Under the pieces are notes generated by a model. That model was not told where the DNA came from. It saw nothing but the letters and a program-made list of their open reading frames with translations, and did not search any database. The position numbers and the translations under genes are program-made. Positions 10,131 through 20,622 of a stretch of 46,963 nucleotides of DNA are shown in pieces. The stretch's first letter is position 1, and the number at the start of each line of letters is the position of its first letter. Source of the DNA: Dinochytrium kinnereticum (lineage: Eukaryota; Chytridiomycota; Chytridiomycetes; Chytridiales; Chytridiaceae); NCBI GenBank assembly GCA_027604005.1, contig JADGJT010000168.1, positions 1 to 46,963 of the forward strand. Direction: 5' to 3'.

Positions 10131-12338
10131 TCACTGAACGGGAGAAGGCATATTCCCATCCTCATCATCATCGCCCAAAGCAAAGAGTGGGAACGCTCCT
10201 GAAATCTTCAAAGTCTCATTCACTCCTAATGAAAAAGAAAAAAAGAAAAGGAAAAGGTCAGCAACCAACCCAGCAGATAAACTATAAAAATAAAATAAAA
10301 ATCATAAACCAACTCACCATAAGCCCACCCGTCATTAAAAACCCTCTTGACAAACACAACATCCCCCAACCTCAAACTAACTTCATCCCCCAGTTGCGGT
10401 TCATACGCAACAGTACATTCAAACCTCTTCCCAATCATATCCGTAACATCATCCTCATCCAAATCATCCCCATTGGGTTGAAAGGGATTCACGGAATCCG
10501 ATGGCTGAGGATCACTTTGTCGAGTGGAGGCCGTGATAGACGACGTGCGCCGTGGGGTTCCATTGGGGATTTTAGACAGGTTTTTGGAGGAGGCGAGAGG
10601 TGAAGATGCTTTAAGAGTTGTGTCGATGGGGGTTAGGACAGGTATGCTGTTTTATAATAAATTTGGATTACATTAAAATTCAACAAAAAAAAGATTCTCC
10701 CTCCCATTCTCCTTAAGAAAAAGAAACATAGAGCAAACCTTTTCCTTTCAGAAGCCCCAGACATAGGAGAAGGGTGCCGAACAGAGCTCACAACCGAATC
10801 TCGTCCCGTCGCATTAATAGCATCATAAGTGGACGTGAACCCAGAAGACAAAGCCTTATCATCCGGGAAGGGGTTCCACCCTACCACAGACCGAGGGCTT
10901 CCTTGACTTCCAGCATCATTCAAAAATGATCCCTCTCCTCTACGTCCATACCGATCCCATCTTCGTCCTCCAGTAGCACCAACTGAAGCAGCCTTAGAAG
11001 CCTCCATCTCAGCAACAGCGGCCAATCCCACCATTTTACCAGCCGACGAAGACCCAGCACGTGACCTCCCCGCTTCCCACCCCCAAGCTCCACCAGATTT
11101 ATCATTGAAAGAAGCACCGACAGCCTGTCCACCAGCATCATCGGACAGTTTTTCAAAAGTCTTCCGCCTCTTCCTTGCCCGAAGGCAGAACCAAATAATG
11201 CCCCCCAGAACCCCCATAACGATCAACCCTCCTGCTATTCCAAAAGCAAGGTATTTGACAAGATCGTCATTGGAATTGCTTGCCCCCCTCACGCTCCCCA
11301 GCTGGTCAGGCGTCTCAGCAGGTGGTAGAGTCGACACGAACCGTGTTGCAGGTCTGACGGTTGTTTCGACGCTCGAGATGATGAGATTGGTGGCCACGAT
11401 TGTTCGGCCGGTGGATGCCGGGGAGTCTTCACTTGGGATTATAAAGATTTGAGGTGGATCCTCTATCAGGGTATTGGACGGCTCAAATGCAGAGAAAATG
11501 GGGATGGTCGATGGAGGGAAGGTATTGGCAGTGTCGGAAGGCTGAGGGTTGATTGGTTCAGACTCATTTGGTTGGCTATCTGGTCCGAGGGCTGCTGGAC
11601 TGATAGGTAGGTTGGGTTCGTTATTGTAATTCATGAGGCGATAAACAGCAAAGTGGGTCCCGAACTAGAAAAAATATTGATCTCAGGATTAGTGAAAGGA
11701 AAAAAAAGAGCAATCCTTCAATACATCACATTCCACAAACCTCATCAATCCCACCACATTTGAAGTTATCAGCCTGAACCCCTTCAGGCACACCACAACT
11801 CAACCCACGATACTGGTCCCCATACTGACCCTCTAGCGACTGGTCATTCTCAACCTCAGGAAGACATAGTGCATCGTTCATGTAATCTCCGAAATCTCCG
11901 GGATTCTTATGCTCCCTCCTCCCACATCCACAGGTCACAATATCGGGGGTATCAGGATCAGGGTACATCGCAATCAATGAATTATCCTTTCCACCACATC
12001 GCTGTGCGCAGTCCGTTACTAGATGAATGCGTTAGTAATAAGGAAAGGAACCAAAGAAGGCTTTAGAAGAAAAAATGGATGAGCACCTGTGACTTGAGAA
12101 ACCGGCGCTTTGAACATTACTCTCAACCTAACTCTTTGGGGACTCTTGTTCGGCCCATACCGCCAGCGACCAATACAACCTTCATAACAGGGAATGCAAA
12201 AGCGCAATCAGCACACCTACCCAAGCAAGCATGAAAAGCACACATCCACCCACCTTGAAAGTCAGCCGTAACCCGTCCAGCAGCAATTCGAGCGTGCATC
12301 AACAAAGCGAGCCCCAGAACAAATGGAGAAGCAGCCAT
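10131..12338 (-). CDS. Surface protein: signal peptide, WSC-like ectodomain, one TM, SH3 domain
   Basis: CDS is complement(join(10131..10225, 10318..10646, 10739..11664, 11741..12018, 12087..12179, 12254..12338)), 601 residues; all phases close. Residues 1–22 are a signal peptide; an in-frame ATG at 12386 would add 16 Arg-rich residues. Residues about 28–162 are Cys-rich with the WSC pattern: FQGC, DCAQRC, TCGCG, LC, LSCG, and a final CGG followed by FAVYRL. A Ser/Thr/Pro-rich stalk follows, then a TM helix (about 290–312) with a basic stop-transfer RARKRRK. The cytoplasmic part has Ser-rich linkers and ends in an SH3 domain at about 535–587. In it RFECTVAY, LSLRLGDVV-like EVSLRLGDVV, GWAYG and SGAFPL are the usual landmarks. 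The last intron separates GWAYG from VNETLKISGAFPL. WSC regions act as wall-stress sensors in fungi; an SH3 tail would recruit a proline-rich partner directly. Function is inferred from domains. Confidence 0.85.
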
Positions 12339-13293
12339 CCTCCTCCTCCTCCTCCTTCGAGCATGCGTCGCAGAAGTAGCAGCCATTGCAGTTCCAGACA
12401 AGGGCGGCGATAAGCGACTGTTATCCGCTGGTTGCTGAGCTGAAACGTTTTGTTGCCAACCTTGCAGCAGGACGGCCGCTTGTGCTGTGCTGGGGTTTGT
12501 CGACAATTTTGTTGTGCCACGGCGCCGCTGCCAGAAACTGCCGAAAGGGACTTTGGCAAAAAACAAGCGAAAACGCCCACTTGTGCTGCGGTTGAGCAAG
12601 TAAAAAAAAAACAACCACACAAGCCTTTCTTTCTTTTCACGTACTTGTCCATACTTTATTTTAAAACGTGTCAAGTGTTTCCTGCTCCATTCATTCAGAA
12701 CAGACAGTGTTGTTTCTGTGTTATTAACCTCGCTCGGAATTGACTCGTCTCAGAAGGTCGTTTAGAATTCTTTTCCTCTTTCAAAATAAGTGCCTGAAAC
12801 CATGCCACGCTGCTGGAATCCTGTTCATACGCTGCTCAAACTGCGGCTTTCCATCCCGCAAAACACACTGAAGCATCCTATAAGATGAAGACGTGCTATC
12901 ACTACGGAACCCTCAGGTTAATGGATGCTTGCGGTAAATTGATCAAAGATTCACTTAATAAGAGAATATGATCTTTTTTAACGTTTGGCCCTTCGTTCAC
13001 ATAACCTTGGTTGACTTCAAACAAAGAGAGGGGCTGGTATTGCATGTCGAAAAGCCGTCAATCCTTCGTAAATCTTGAGGCGGAAAAGCGAGGCACCACA
13101 TTCTACCAAACAATAATAAAGCATACCAACCATCCTGAAGATTGATATTGCAAGGGTACCAACCGTTCTGATACTTGGGGCGAAGTCTAACGAGCCCTCC
13201 GCTCTCACAATCTCTGCGCAGCAACAAAGCGGAAAAGCGATCCCAACTCACCTCCACCTTCCTTTATGAGTTTCCAAGCAAGGATCATGCAGA
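12339..13293. other. Divergent intergenic region
   Basis: This region lies between the start of the WSC–SH3 gene (minus) and the start of the seven-TM receptor (plus), so it should hold both promoters. Short frames on both strands lack conserved motifs and supported splicing. I see no RNA gene. Confidence 0.5.
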
Positions 13294-15181
13294 ATGGTAA
13301 ATAAGATAACGGTGAGCACCGTAAGGCAGTATAGACATATCTGTCTGATGGTCCTGGTCGTGACCTCGATGGCCGCGGCTGTCTTTGGCAACAACGTGAC
13401 CGACCCGCCCTCACAAGACGTAGAAGCTCCTAAGATAGAGGACGAGGAGATATTTACCTTAACCTGGTTCGACTCCTTCGTAACTCCCTTCAGCCTGGGT
13501 GTGAACTGCATCAGTATGGGACTCTCACTCATCGGAGCCTCAACCTTTCTCGCACGTTGGTGGTACGTATCTCCCTCTTTCCCTGATATCTACGCTCCAC
13601 GCCCCTTTCCAAAACCAAGCTTTTCGCGGTCTCGCGCAACCCATTGAGCGCTGGTTTCCCCCCAAGTGATTTCTAAAACTTACATTGCCTTGCCATCCCC
13701 CACTCGATCCAGGCGAGACCGCACGCTCTTCACTCGGCTGAGCCACAGCCTTGTTCTTCTCCTGTTCGTTTCAAACACTCTTTTGCATGTGAGCTGCGTG
13801 TACACCTACATTGACGAAAAAATGGATGACTTTCGGTGTCGTGTCGCAAACATCGTCTACATCTTCTGCAACGTTTTCACCTGTGCCATTACCTCTTGCT
13901 TGGCGTGAGTAGTGAGGAAAAGGCTTGAAGGCTCTAACAACCTTTTGTTATTTTCTTATTGTTTTTTGTTTTTTTTTGCCGCAGTGTAAGTCTGCTGGCG
14001 ATTGCAACGTTCTGCAAGGACCTTCCCTCCTACGCGTTCATCGTGTTTATCCTATTCTCAGTCGTATCTTCGCTAGCGTTCTCGGTTCCGCTCATGTTTA
14101 TCGATAACGTACAGGGCAGCAAGCTTGACGTGAGTAAAAACCCCTAACATCTCGATTTAATTGGCATGTTTTTATCATCCTCACCGAATATTTATTTTAT
14201 TTTATTTTATGATTGTTTTCTTGTAGGGATGTTGGTTCAGTGGAGAAGAAATGTTCAAAGACGAGTGGATTTATTACTACGGTCCTATTACCTGGTTTGC
14301 GGCCATCAACTTAGCATGTGCCGTCACGGTCTACGTGTCGCTAATGGTAGGTCTTGAACCTACACATTAATTCAAAAAAAAAAAAAAAGGAGTAGGAAGG
14401 CCATCCCATCATCTGAAAATACAAAACCAACGGCCCCTTCCTCATCGATCTACACAGTCTCCTACTTGAACTAACTAACCGCAACCTCAACCTCATCGGA
14501 CAAAAAAAAAAAACCAGTACCATAACCACCACCAAACCACCCGCCAAGAAACCCTCGGATCCCTTCACAGAAGCAGCCAATCCCAAGGAAACGACATTCT
14601 CCTATCCCTCCCCATGCTACCACCTACAAACGAAACGCCACTCAGCCTCGATCGCCCGCAACATCCACTATCAACGTCAAGCCCCAGAACAAGCCAGAAC
14701 GAGTCGTCCCCAAGGTCGATGATGAAAGACGGAAAAGAGTGGATGAGATCGACTGGAGAGGTGATTGTTAAACAGATCTCAGGCAAGAAGAAGAAGGCCG
14801 GTGTTAATCAGGAAATTATGGCGGTGGTCGCGAGGGTTAATATTTAGTAAGTTTCTGATTATTTCTTCTCATGAATAACATATTACCCTTTCATTAACGC
14901 CTCATTCAAAAATCCTTTATACCGCCCATTCCCCTTTCAACGAAAAAAACCCCAAACAACAACAACAACAACATCAACAAAGTCTGACCCTCCCATTCCT
15001 CTGTAACATCCTCTCAATCGTCTCATCAGCTCTCGTCAGATCCTCCACAGACTTCCTACTCCTCCTCCAATCGCTCCTTTCCTATTCAATAGGAACCCTC
15101 ACCTTTCTCACGCTCTGTCTCGACAGGTCGTTTCAAGAGTGGGTGTTTGAGGTCATAGCAGGCGCTCGAATGTCTCCTTGA
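13294..15181 (+). CDS. Seven-transmembrane receptor, cAMP-receptor-like class
   Basis: CDS is join(13294..13562, 13713..13904, 13985..14129, 14227..14346, 14518..14846, 14983..15181), 417 residues, phases closing throughout. A hydrophobic N-terminal signal (residues 10–33) precedes a short ectodomain with an NVT glycosylation site. Seven helices follow: TM1 FSLGVNCISMGLSLIGASTF, TM2 LVLLLFVSNTLLHV, TM3 NIVYIFCNVFTCAITSCLA, TM4 AFIVFILFSVVSSLAF, TM5 ITWFAAINLACAVTVYVSLM, TM6 YLTLPFLCNILSIVSSALV, TM7 LLSYSIGTLTFLTLCLD. A Cys at the start of TM3 (DFRCRVAN) and GCWF in the loop before TM5 fit the disulphide of family E/cAMP-receptor-like GPCRs. The third cytoplasmic loop is long, Ser/Thr-rich and basic (SGKKKKAG). 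The acceptor at 14518 follows a CTAAC branch-like site. The C-tail is short. The ligand is unknown. Confidence 0.82.
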
Positions 15182-15248
15182 GTGTTGGGGGTATCATAAA
15201 TGAAAGTGGACTTGATAAAAACAAAGTTCCCCAACCCCTAAAATTGCA

Positions 15249-16952
15249 AAGAGACAGCCGTTCATGTTTTGGTTGTTCAATCAGGTTCCATTTCCACACA
15301 TACACGGTTAACAGTCCAGGGATGCATATCGACGCGTTGCGCAGCATCACCCACCTCAACCAGAACGAGACAAAAAGCGTGAACAAGGCATAAAAAAAAA
15401 GAAAAGAACGAGATGAGCGCAACACGTTCCCCTCAACCACCGAACAAGGCAAAAAGATGTGAAGAGACAGCCGTTCATTTCCCGGTTCTGGAATGAGATG
15501 CCATCTCCAAACGTACACGGTGAAGAGTTCAGGAATGCATATCGACGCGTTGCGCAGCATCACCCACCTCAACCAGAACGAGACAAAAAGCGTGAACAAG
15601 ACGACATAAAAAAAGAAAAGAAAAGAACGAGATGAGGGCAACACGTTCCCCTCAACCACCGAAAAAGGCAAAAAAGATGTGAAGAGACAGCCCTTCACTT
15701 TCCGGGTTCTGGAATGAGGTGCCATCTCCACACATACACTGTGAACAGTCCAGGAATGCATATCGACGCGTTGCGCAGCATCACCCATNNNNNNNNNNNN
15801 NNNNNNNNNNNNNNNNNNNNNNNNNNNNNNNNNNNNNNNNNNNNNNNNNNNNNNNNNNNNNNNNNNNNNNNNNNNNNNNNNNNNNNNGTTCTGGAATGAG
15901 GTGCCATCTCCACACATACACGGTGAACAGTCCAGGAATGCATGTCGACGCGTTGAGCAGCATCACCCACCTCAACCAGAACGAGACAAACAGCGTGAAC
16001 GAGGCATAAAATACAAAAAGAAAAGAACGAGATGAGCGCAACACGTTCCCCTCAACCAACGAAAGAGGCAAAAAAGATGTTAAGAGACAGCCGTTCATTT
16101 CCCGGTTCTGGAATGAGGTGGCATCTCCAGACGTACACGGTTAACAGTCCAGGAATGCATATCGACGCGTTGCGTGGCATCACCCATCTCAACCAGAACG
16201 AGACAAAAAGCGTGAACAAGACGACATAAAAAAAAACGCAGAAAAGAAAGAGATGAGCGCAACACGTTCCCCTCAACCACCGAAAAAGGCAAAAAGATGT
16301 GAAGAGACAGCCGTTCATTTCCGGGTTCTGGAATGAGGTGCCATCTCCAGACGTACACGGTGAACAGTCCAGGAATGCATATCGACGCGTTGCGTGGCAT
16401 CACCCATCTCAACCAGAAAGAGACGAAAAGCGTGAACAAGACGACATAAAAAAAAACTGCAGAAAAGAACGAGATGAGCGCAACACGTTCCCCTCAACCA
16501 CCGAAAAAGACAAAAAGATGTGAAGAGACAGCTCTTCACTTTCCGGGTTCTGGAATGAGGTGCCATCTCCACACATACACGGTGAACAGTCCAGGGATGC
16601 ATATCGACGCGTTGCGCAGCATCACCCATCTCAACCAGAACGAGACAAAAAGCGTGAACGAGGCATAAAAAAAAATGCAGAAAAGAACGGGATGAGCGCA
16701 ACACGTTCCCCTCAACCACCGAAAAAGGCAAAAAGATGTGAAGAGACAGAACGTTCATTTCCCAGTTCTGGAATGAGGTGCCATCTCCACACATACACGG
16801 TGAACAGTCCAGGAATGCATGTCGACGCGTTGAGCAGCATCACCCACCTCAACCAGAACGAGACAAACAGCGTGAACGAGACTTTTAAGAAAAAAAAGAA
16901 ATGGCAAGAACGAGATGAAGGCAACACGTTCCCCTAAACCACAAAAAAGGTC
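15249..16952. repeat. Tandem array of about eight ~218-bp units
   Basis: The anchor GACGCGTTG recurs at about 15331, 15544, 15765, 15947, 16164, 16384, 16606 and 16824, so spacing is 213–222 bases except across the gap. Each unit contains the same elements in order: ATGAGCGCAACACGTTCCCC, AAGAGACAGCCGTTCATTT, TTCTGGAATGAGGTGCCATC, a TACACGGTGAACAGTCCAGG core and CACCTCAACCAGAACGAGAC, then a variable A run. Units differ by scattered substitutions and A-run length. Frames on both strands continue for most of a unit but are closed by stops in each copy, so I do not call coding. The array begins about 70 bases after the receptor's stop codon. Confidence 0.93.
15789..15887. other. Assembly gap (99 N) inside the tandem array
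   Basis: A run of N replaces sequence between the third and fourth visible repeat units. The anchors on either side are only about 182 bases apart, less than one unit, so the gap length is an estimate and the true copy number is unknown. Confidence 0.99.
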
Positions 16953-16966
16953 CAAAAAAGACCTAC

Positions 16967-17030
16967 CTGCTGAGGTTATAACCCCAACGACAGTCCCCAA
17001 TACAAAAAGCCCCATCAAAGAGGTTCTCAT
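16967..17030 (-). CDS. Orphan first exon with a hydrophobic N-terminus (uncertain)
   Basis: An ATG at 17030 opens the frame MRTSLMGLFVLGTVVGVITSA, a good signal peptide or single TM helix. It is followed directly by a strong donor, G then GTAGGT, at 16966 (phase 1). Downstream on this strand lies only the tandem array and then the receptor gene, and I found no convincing partner exon. The frame, if unspliced, runs on to about 16755 inside the array. It may be the start of a gene whose remainder was displaced by the array or lost in the gap, or chance. Confidence 0.25.
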
Positions 17031-17327
17031 AAAAAAAAACAAAAATCAAAAAAAAAAACAACAAAACAAACAAACAAAAAATCGATATGAAAACAAGAGA
17101 AAAAGAAAACACAAGGCAGCAAGACGGAATCTTGAAATCTCATGATGGATCTGCTTGAAACCAACCTAAACCTTTATTTTCTCACAACCAAATAAAAAAA
17201 AAAACAAACCCCCCAAAACCCCCGAAACCGAAGCACGAAGCTGGCCTTAAAAAAAAACAAGAAAAAAAAGGAACAAAAAAAAAAAAAAAAAAACAAAAAA
17301 CAAGTAAATCAAAAAACAAAAACTCAC

Positions 17328-17423
17328 CAAAACGTAATGATCTCCCTCGCATCCTTCATCCGAACAATCATATCCGAGAGCTTCTTCTCGCTATACTTCT
17401 CTTCCATTCGTTCATGTTTAGGT
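17328..17423 (-). CDS. Orphan internal exon, unassigned
   Basis: A candidate exon lies between a strong acceptor (polypyrimidine tract then AAAACAG at 17424) and a strong donor (GTGAGT at 17327). It codes 31 charged residues containing ERMEEKYSEKKLSDMIVRMK and AREIITF, with one frame open in phase. An internal Met could also be a start. The next acceptor downstream (TTTAAG near 17249) would give a short Gly/Phe tail ending at a stop, with an AATAAA nearby. I do not recognise the protein and could not join it to the 16967–17030 exon without creating a stop. Confidence 0.3.
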
Positions 17424-19625
17424 CTGTTTTGCCAAAAGAAAAGAGAAAAAAAAGGTCAGTGTTGGACACCAAAAACAAAACAAACAAAAACACAGAGTAA
17501 AACGAGAAAAGGTGGGATGATATTTCAAGTTGATAGTGAAGGAAGAGATGGGAGGTTGACGGGGAACCAGAAGGCTTTAACAGCTTGGAAACATAAATGG
17601 TTGGGGATGTGTTTTGGAGGGGTTGAGGAGGATTTGTGAACGATGGGAGCATTATCAACAGCCACAAAGCTGTGAAGCGCTCCACACACATATATCTGTG
17701 GAAACCCCTCGACGTTTATCTATCACCGACTATCCACTCTTTCTATCAATCCATTCCTCACAAACATAATCCCATGCGCTAATGATCCCTTCCACCATCA
17801 CTATCGTTTCACTGCTTCAAAATATCGTGTCCATCATGAAAGTCACGACCCCATCCCTCGTGTGCGTAATAGAAAAGAGGCAAAATCCCCATTCCAAAAA
17901 CATCCACACAGCCAATAACTTCCCCCCTTTTCCACTCAAGATATCATATATCCTCTCCTCGCAGATACCCACTCCATCAAAGCCGCCTATAAGACTCGTA
18001 TCCATCATCAAAGACACCACCCCTCCCTCGTGTGCATACAGAGGATAATAGAGGGTAAGCACCCATTCCCACAACAGCCTCCTTCCACCCAAAGAGATCT
18101 CGTCATGTCCTCTTCTCGCAGATACCCACTCCATCACCAAACCCCACCCAAACACCCGAAAGAAAAAAGAAAGGCCCGACAAGAAAGGGAAAAAAAAACA
18201 AAAACACTCTACCCCCCCCCAAAAAAAAAATTCAACACCAACCCTTCCACCGCGGTGGTCCCGACCGCCGCGGCCGTCGTCGTCTCCCCTCTCGCAAGTC
18301 TCAACAGAGTCGACAGGATCATCATGAACAGACAAATCAACCGAAACCTCCCCCAGAAAGATGTGAGGAGCGGAGTTTTTGTTTTTTTGGTGGGATGTGG
18401 CACCGATTTGGCCTGTATTTTTTTTCTTTTCTTTTCTTTTTTTTTTCTGTTGGTGGATATATTGGCAATCATGTGGGATGGGGGCATGTGGTTTACAGGT
18501 GGTCAGTTAATGGGACAGCCTTCCTTAATATTATTTTCTGCGTGGGGGCAAGATTATTGGATGTGTGCACGCGCGCGTTGGTGGGTTTAGGCGGGGTTGG
18601 TTGAATGATGGATGGATTAACCTTTTTTTTGGGGGGGGGAGGGGGGCGGCGGGTGATGATGAGTGATGATGACGAATGACAGTCGCTTTGCTTATTCATT
18701 TTCAGTTATACTTTTATTTTATTATTTGGAGGGGTTGAGGATGTATACGTGTTTTCAAAATGAAAGCAACGTCTTTTGGTGGTGTTGTTCTTATGGGGGG
18801 GTGGGGAGGGGGGGGCTGTCAAGATCGTCGAATGGATGGATTTACAACGTCAGGCACATTCGAAGCCCGTGAACGTCCGTCCAACTTGCAAAAAAAAAAG
18901 TGTCAAGGTTCTTATTATTAGAAGACTTTTATTGGAGCGTTTTCGATGGAAACAAGGGGAGATTGAATAATTACAATCTATGCTTTTGTGGCTGCTGCCC
19001 CTCGCATTTTATGGCGTTGAGCGAGAGACTTTTTTGCGGGGATTTTGGAAGTGGGCGTGAAATTGCGCCAAGCAACATGATTTCCAATTTGGCTTGATAA
19101 AGTGCTTTCATGTTGGTGAGATCCACTTGACACAAGATCTCCGAACCAGCTCGAGACATTTTCGCACAAGTTGTGTAAGTTTTTGCTCTCTTTTTCTTAA
19201 AAAAGGCATCCAGCGACATTACCAAGTTTTTCTATTTCTTTTAGTTTTGTTTTAAAAACTGCGAGAGCTGCAGGTGAGGGGCTTTAATATTTATTTTTGT
19301 TCATCAAAGAAAGGACCGAAACTGGGTAACGTATCATCCCAAACGAAACAGAATAAAAAAAGGGGAATAAACGAAAAAGATGAATAGAACCGATATGGTG
19401 AGAAAGCAATAGAAAATAAATTATTAAACGAACCGTGACTATTGCAGACCAAATATAGAAGACTGGAAGCAATGTCCAGAAAGTACTCAACGAGAAAAAG
19501 AACCAAAAAAAAGAAGAAAAAAAAAAGGTAAACCTGAACAACCAACAACCAAAAAAACAAAAACAAAAAACGAATCACCTAGACGAAACCAATAAACAAG
19601 CAAAAGAAGAACAAAGAATCCAAAA
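17424..19625. other. AT-rich, low-complexity region with no assigned gene
   Basis: About 2.2 kb with many A and T homopolymers, G runs near 18630 and 18800, and short frames without motifs. A GC-rich island at about 18240–18340 gives an Ala/Val-rich frame on either strand (minus: MMILSTLLRLARG start) but has no supported splice partners. A degenerate duplication lies at 17815–18145. Nothing here can be annotated with confidence. Confidence 0.5.
17815..18145. repeat. Degenerate tandem duplication (~170-bp unit)
   Basis: Two diverged copies share GTRTCCATCATSAAAG near their start, CCCTCCCTCGTGTGC in the middle and CTCGCAGATACCCACTCCATC at the end. They start near 17825 and 18000. On the minus strand both copies stay in one open frame, but codon content does not look coding. 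Confidence 0.65.
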
Positions 19626-20540
19626 TCACAATCGAAGCTGGCCATGCGCTCTAAATTGCTCAAACAACGACTTTCGTCTCTGCGAGCGCGGCGAAAGCGG
19701 TGACCCCGGCAGCACCGGACTACTTACTTTATCCGTCTCCGCCCCCAAGATCATTGAAATCTCCCCAGCCGCCACAGAAGCCGCCACCGCAGCCTCCGCA
19801 ACCTCCTTCGGATCCGATGATTCCATTGGTATACTCAATGGGGGTATGGTGGTGGTGGGTGCGGCGCTCTTGGATCCACGCCTGCGTCGCCACTTGGCGA
19901 AAGTCGGGGGGGCTGAGAGCTCTGGTATGCTTGTGAGAATGCGACGCTTTGGCGCTGGGGGAGCTGCGCCGTCCGGAAGGGGTGGGAGAGGGGCTTTAGG
20001 GGGTGGCGCTCTTGGCAGAGACATGGCTGATGCTGCTGAGGTGAATAACATGGTGATGGATGGACGTCGACGGTGCACGGGAGGGGAGGGGAGGGTGGTG
20101 TTTGATGTTAGACATGTCGTTGAGACTGGGGATGCGATGGTGGTGCTGGCCGAGACGGATCGGGTGGTGCCGATGGTGGTGTAGTTTTCTATCCAGGATG
20201 GTCTTCTGACGGGAAGGTTTGGGGTGCTTGGCGAGTTCCCTCGGATGGATTTTTGAAAGAGACGACTGCCTCCAGTTGGATCAGACACTTTTCTTGGACG
20301 ACCGACTTGACCGGACCCCTGAGGTTTGGTCTGGATCCCTATGAGGTTTGAGTAGAATGAGTTCCAGACGGTGCTCGGCTGATGATCTGCTGGGGGTGTG
20401 GGGTTGCTTCCTGTTCGCTGAGCAGGTTGCTGTTGCAGTTTTTGCTCGGCATCCGGGCTCAATCCCAGATCATCGTACAGCGTCTCCAGCGAGTGCATCA
20501 GATGCTTCAGCTCAGACTTTGCCGCGGCCTCCCTTGTCAT
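19626..20540 (-). CDS. Hypothetical Ser/Pro/Thr-rich protein, single exon
   Basis: An uninterrupted frame of 304 codons starts at 20540. The N-terminus has a short predicted helix (AAKSELKHLMHSLETLYDDL), followed by Gln/Pro-rich disordered sequence. Basic Ser-containing motifs (RRPSWIE, RRRPSITM, RRKSLFEQF) look like phosphorylation sites. A proline block (PPPKAPLPPLPDG) could bind an SH3 domain. An Ala-rich helix (KEVAEAAVAASVAAGEISMI) precedes the end. I recognise no domain. Length and codon pattern support a real gene; antisense frames here are shorter and lack structure. Its promoter would lie in the divergent region to the right. Confidence 0.65.
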   Translation of the reverse strand: MTREAAAKSELKHLMHSLETLYDDLGLSPDAEQKLQQQPAQRTGSNPTPPADHQPSTVWNSFYSNLIGIQTKPQGSGQVGRPRKVSDPTGGSRLFQKSIRGNSPSTPNLPVRRPSWIENYTTIGTTRSVSASTTIASPVSTTCLTSNTTLPSPPVHRRRPSITMLFTSAASAMSLPRAPPPKAPLPPLPDGAAPPAPKRRILTSIPELSAPPTFAKWRRRRGSKSAAPTTTIPPLSIPMESSDPKEVAEAAVAASVAAGEISMILGAETDKVSSPVLPGSPLSPRSQRRKSLFEQFRAHGQLRL

Positions 20541-20595
20541 TACAGCGATGGGGGGTGGGGGAAGGCAGACGTTGATGAGAGATTGTTCAAAGTGA

Positions 20596-20622
20596 ATGGA
20601 TGGATGGATGGATGGATGGATG
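20596..20622. repeat. (TGGA)n microsatellite
   Basis: Six to seven tandem GGAT/TGGA units just upstream of the minus-strand hypothetical gene. It is the reverse complement of the run at 21155. Confidence 0.9.

Noticed and set aside
15182..15300. Minus-strand segment with FLSSPLSFMIPPTLKETFER as a possible last exon of the orphan leader gene
   Set aside because: The phase from the 16967 donor does not fit this frame, and the sequence overlaps the first repeat unit and the receptor 3' end.
15153..16794. Minus-strand frames in the tandem array (…RNASICIPGLFTVYVW…)
   Set aside because: Each repeat unit closes the frame with stops, several frames pass through N, and no start or splice chain is consistent across copies.
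16967..17423. Joining the two orphan exons into one small mitochondrial-type membrane protein
   Set aside because: The only AG that would keep the hydrophobic frame creates a TGA at the junction with the strong GTGAGT donor.
18030..18590. Plus-strand frame starting MSSSRRYPLHHQ
   Set aside because: Runs through poly-A/poly-C tracts and the degenerate duplication; no motif and no splice support.
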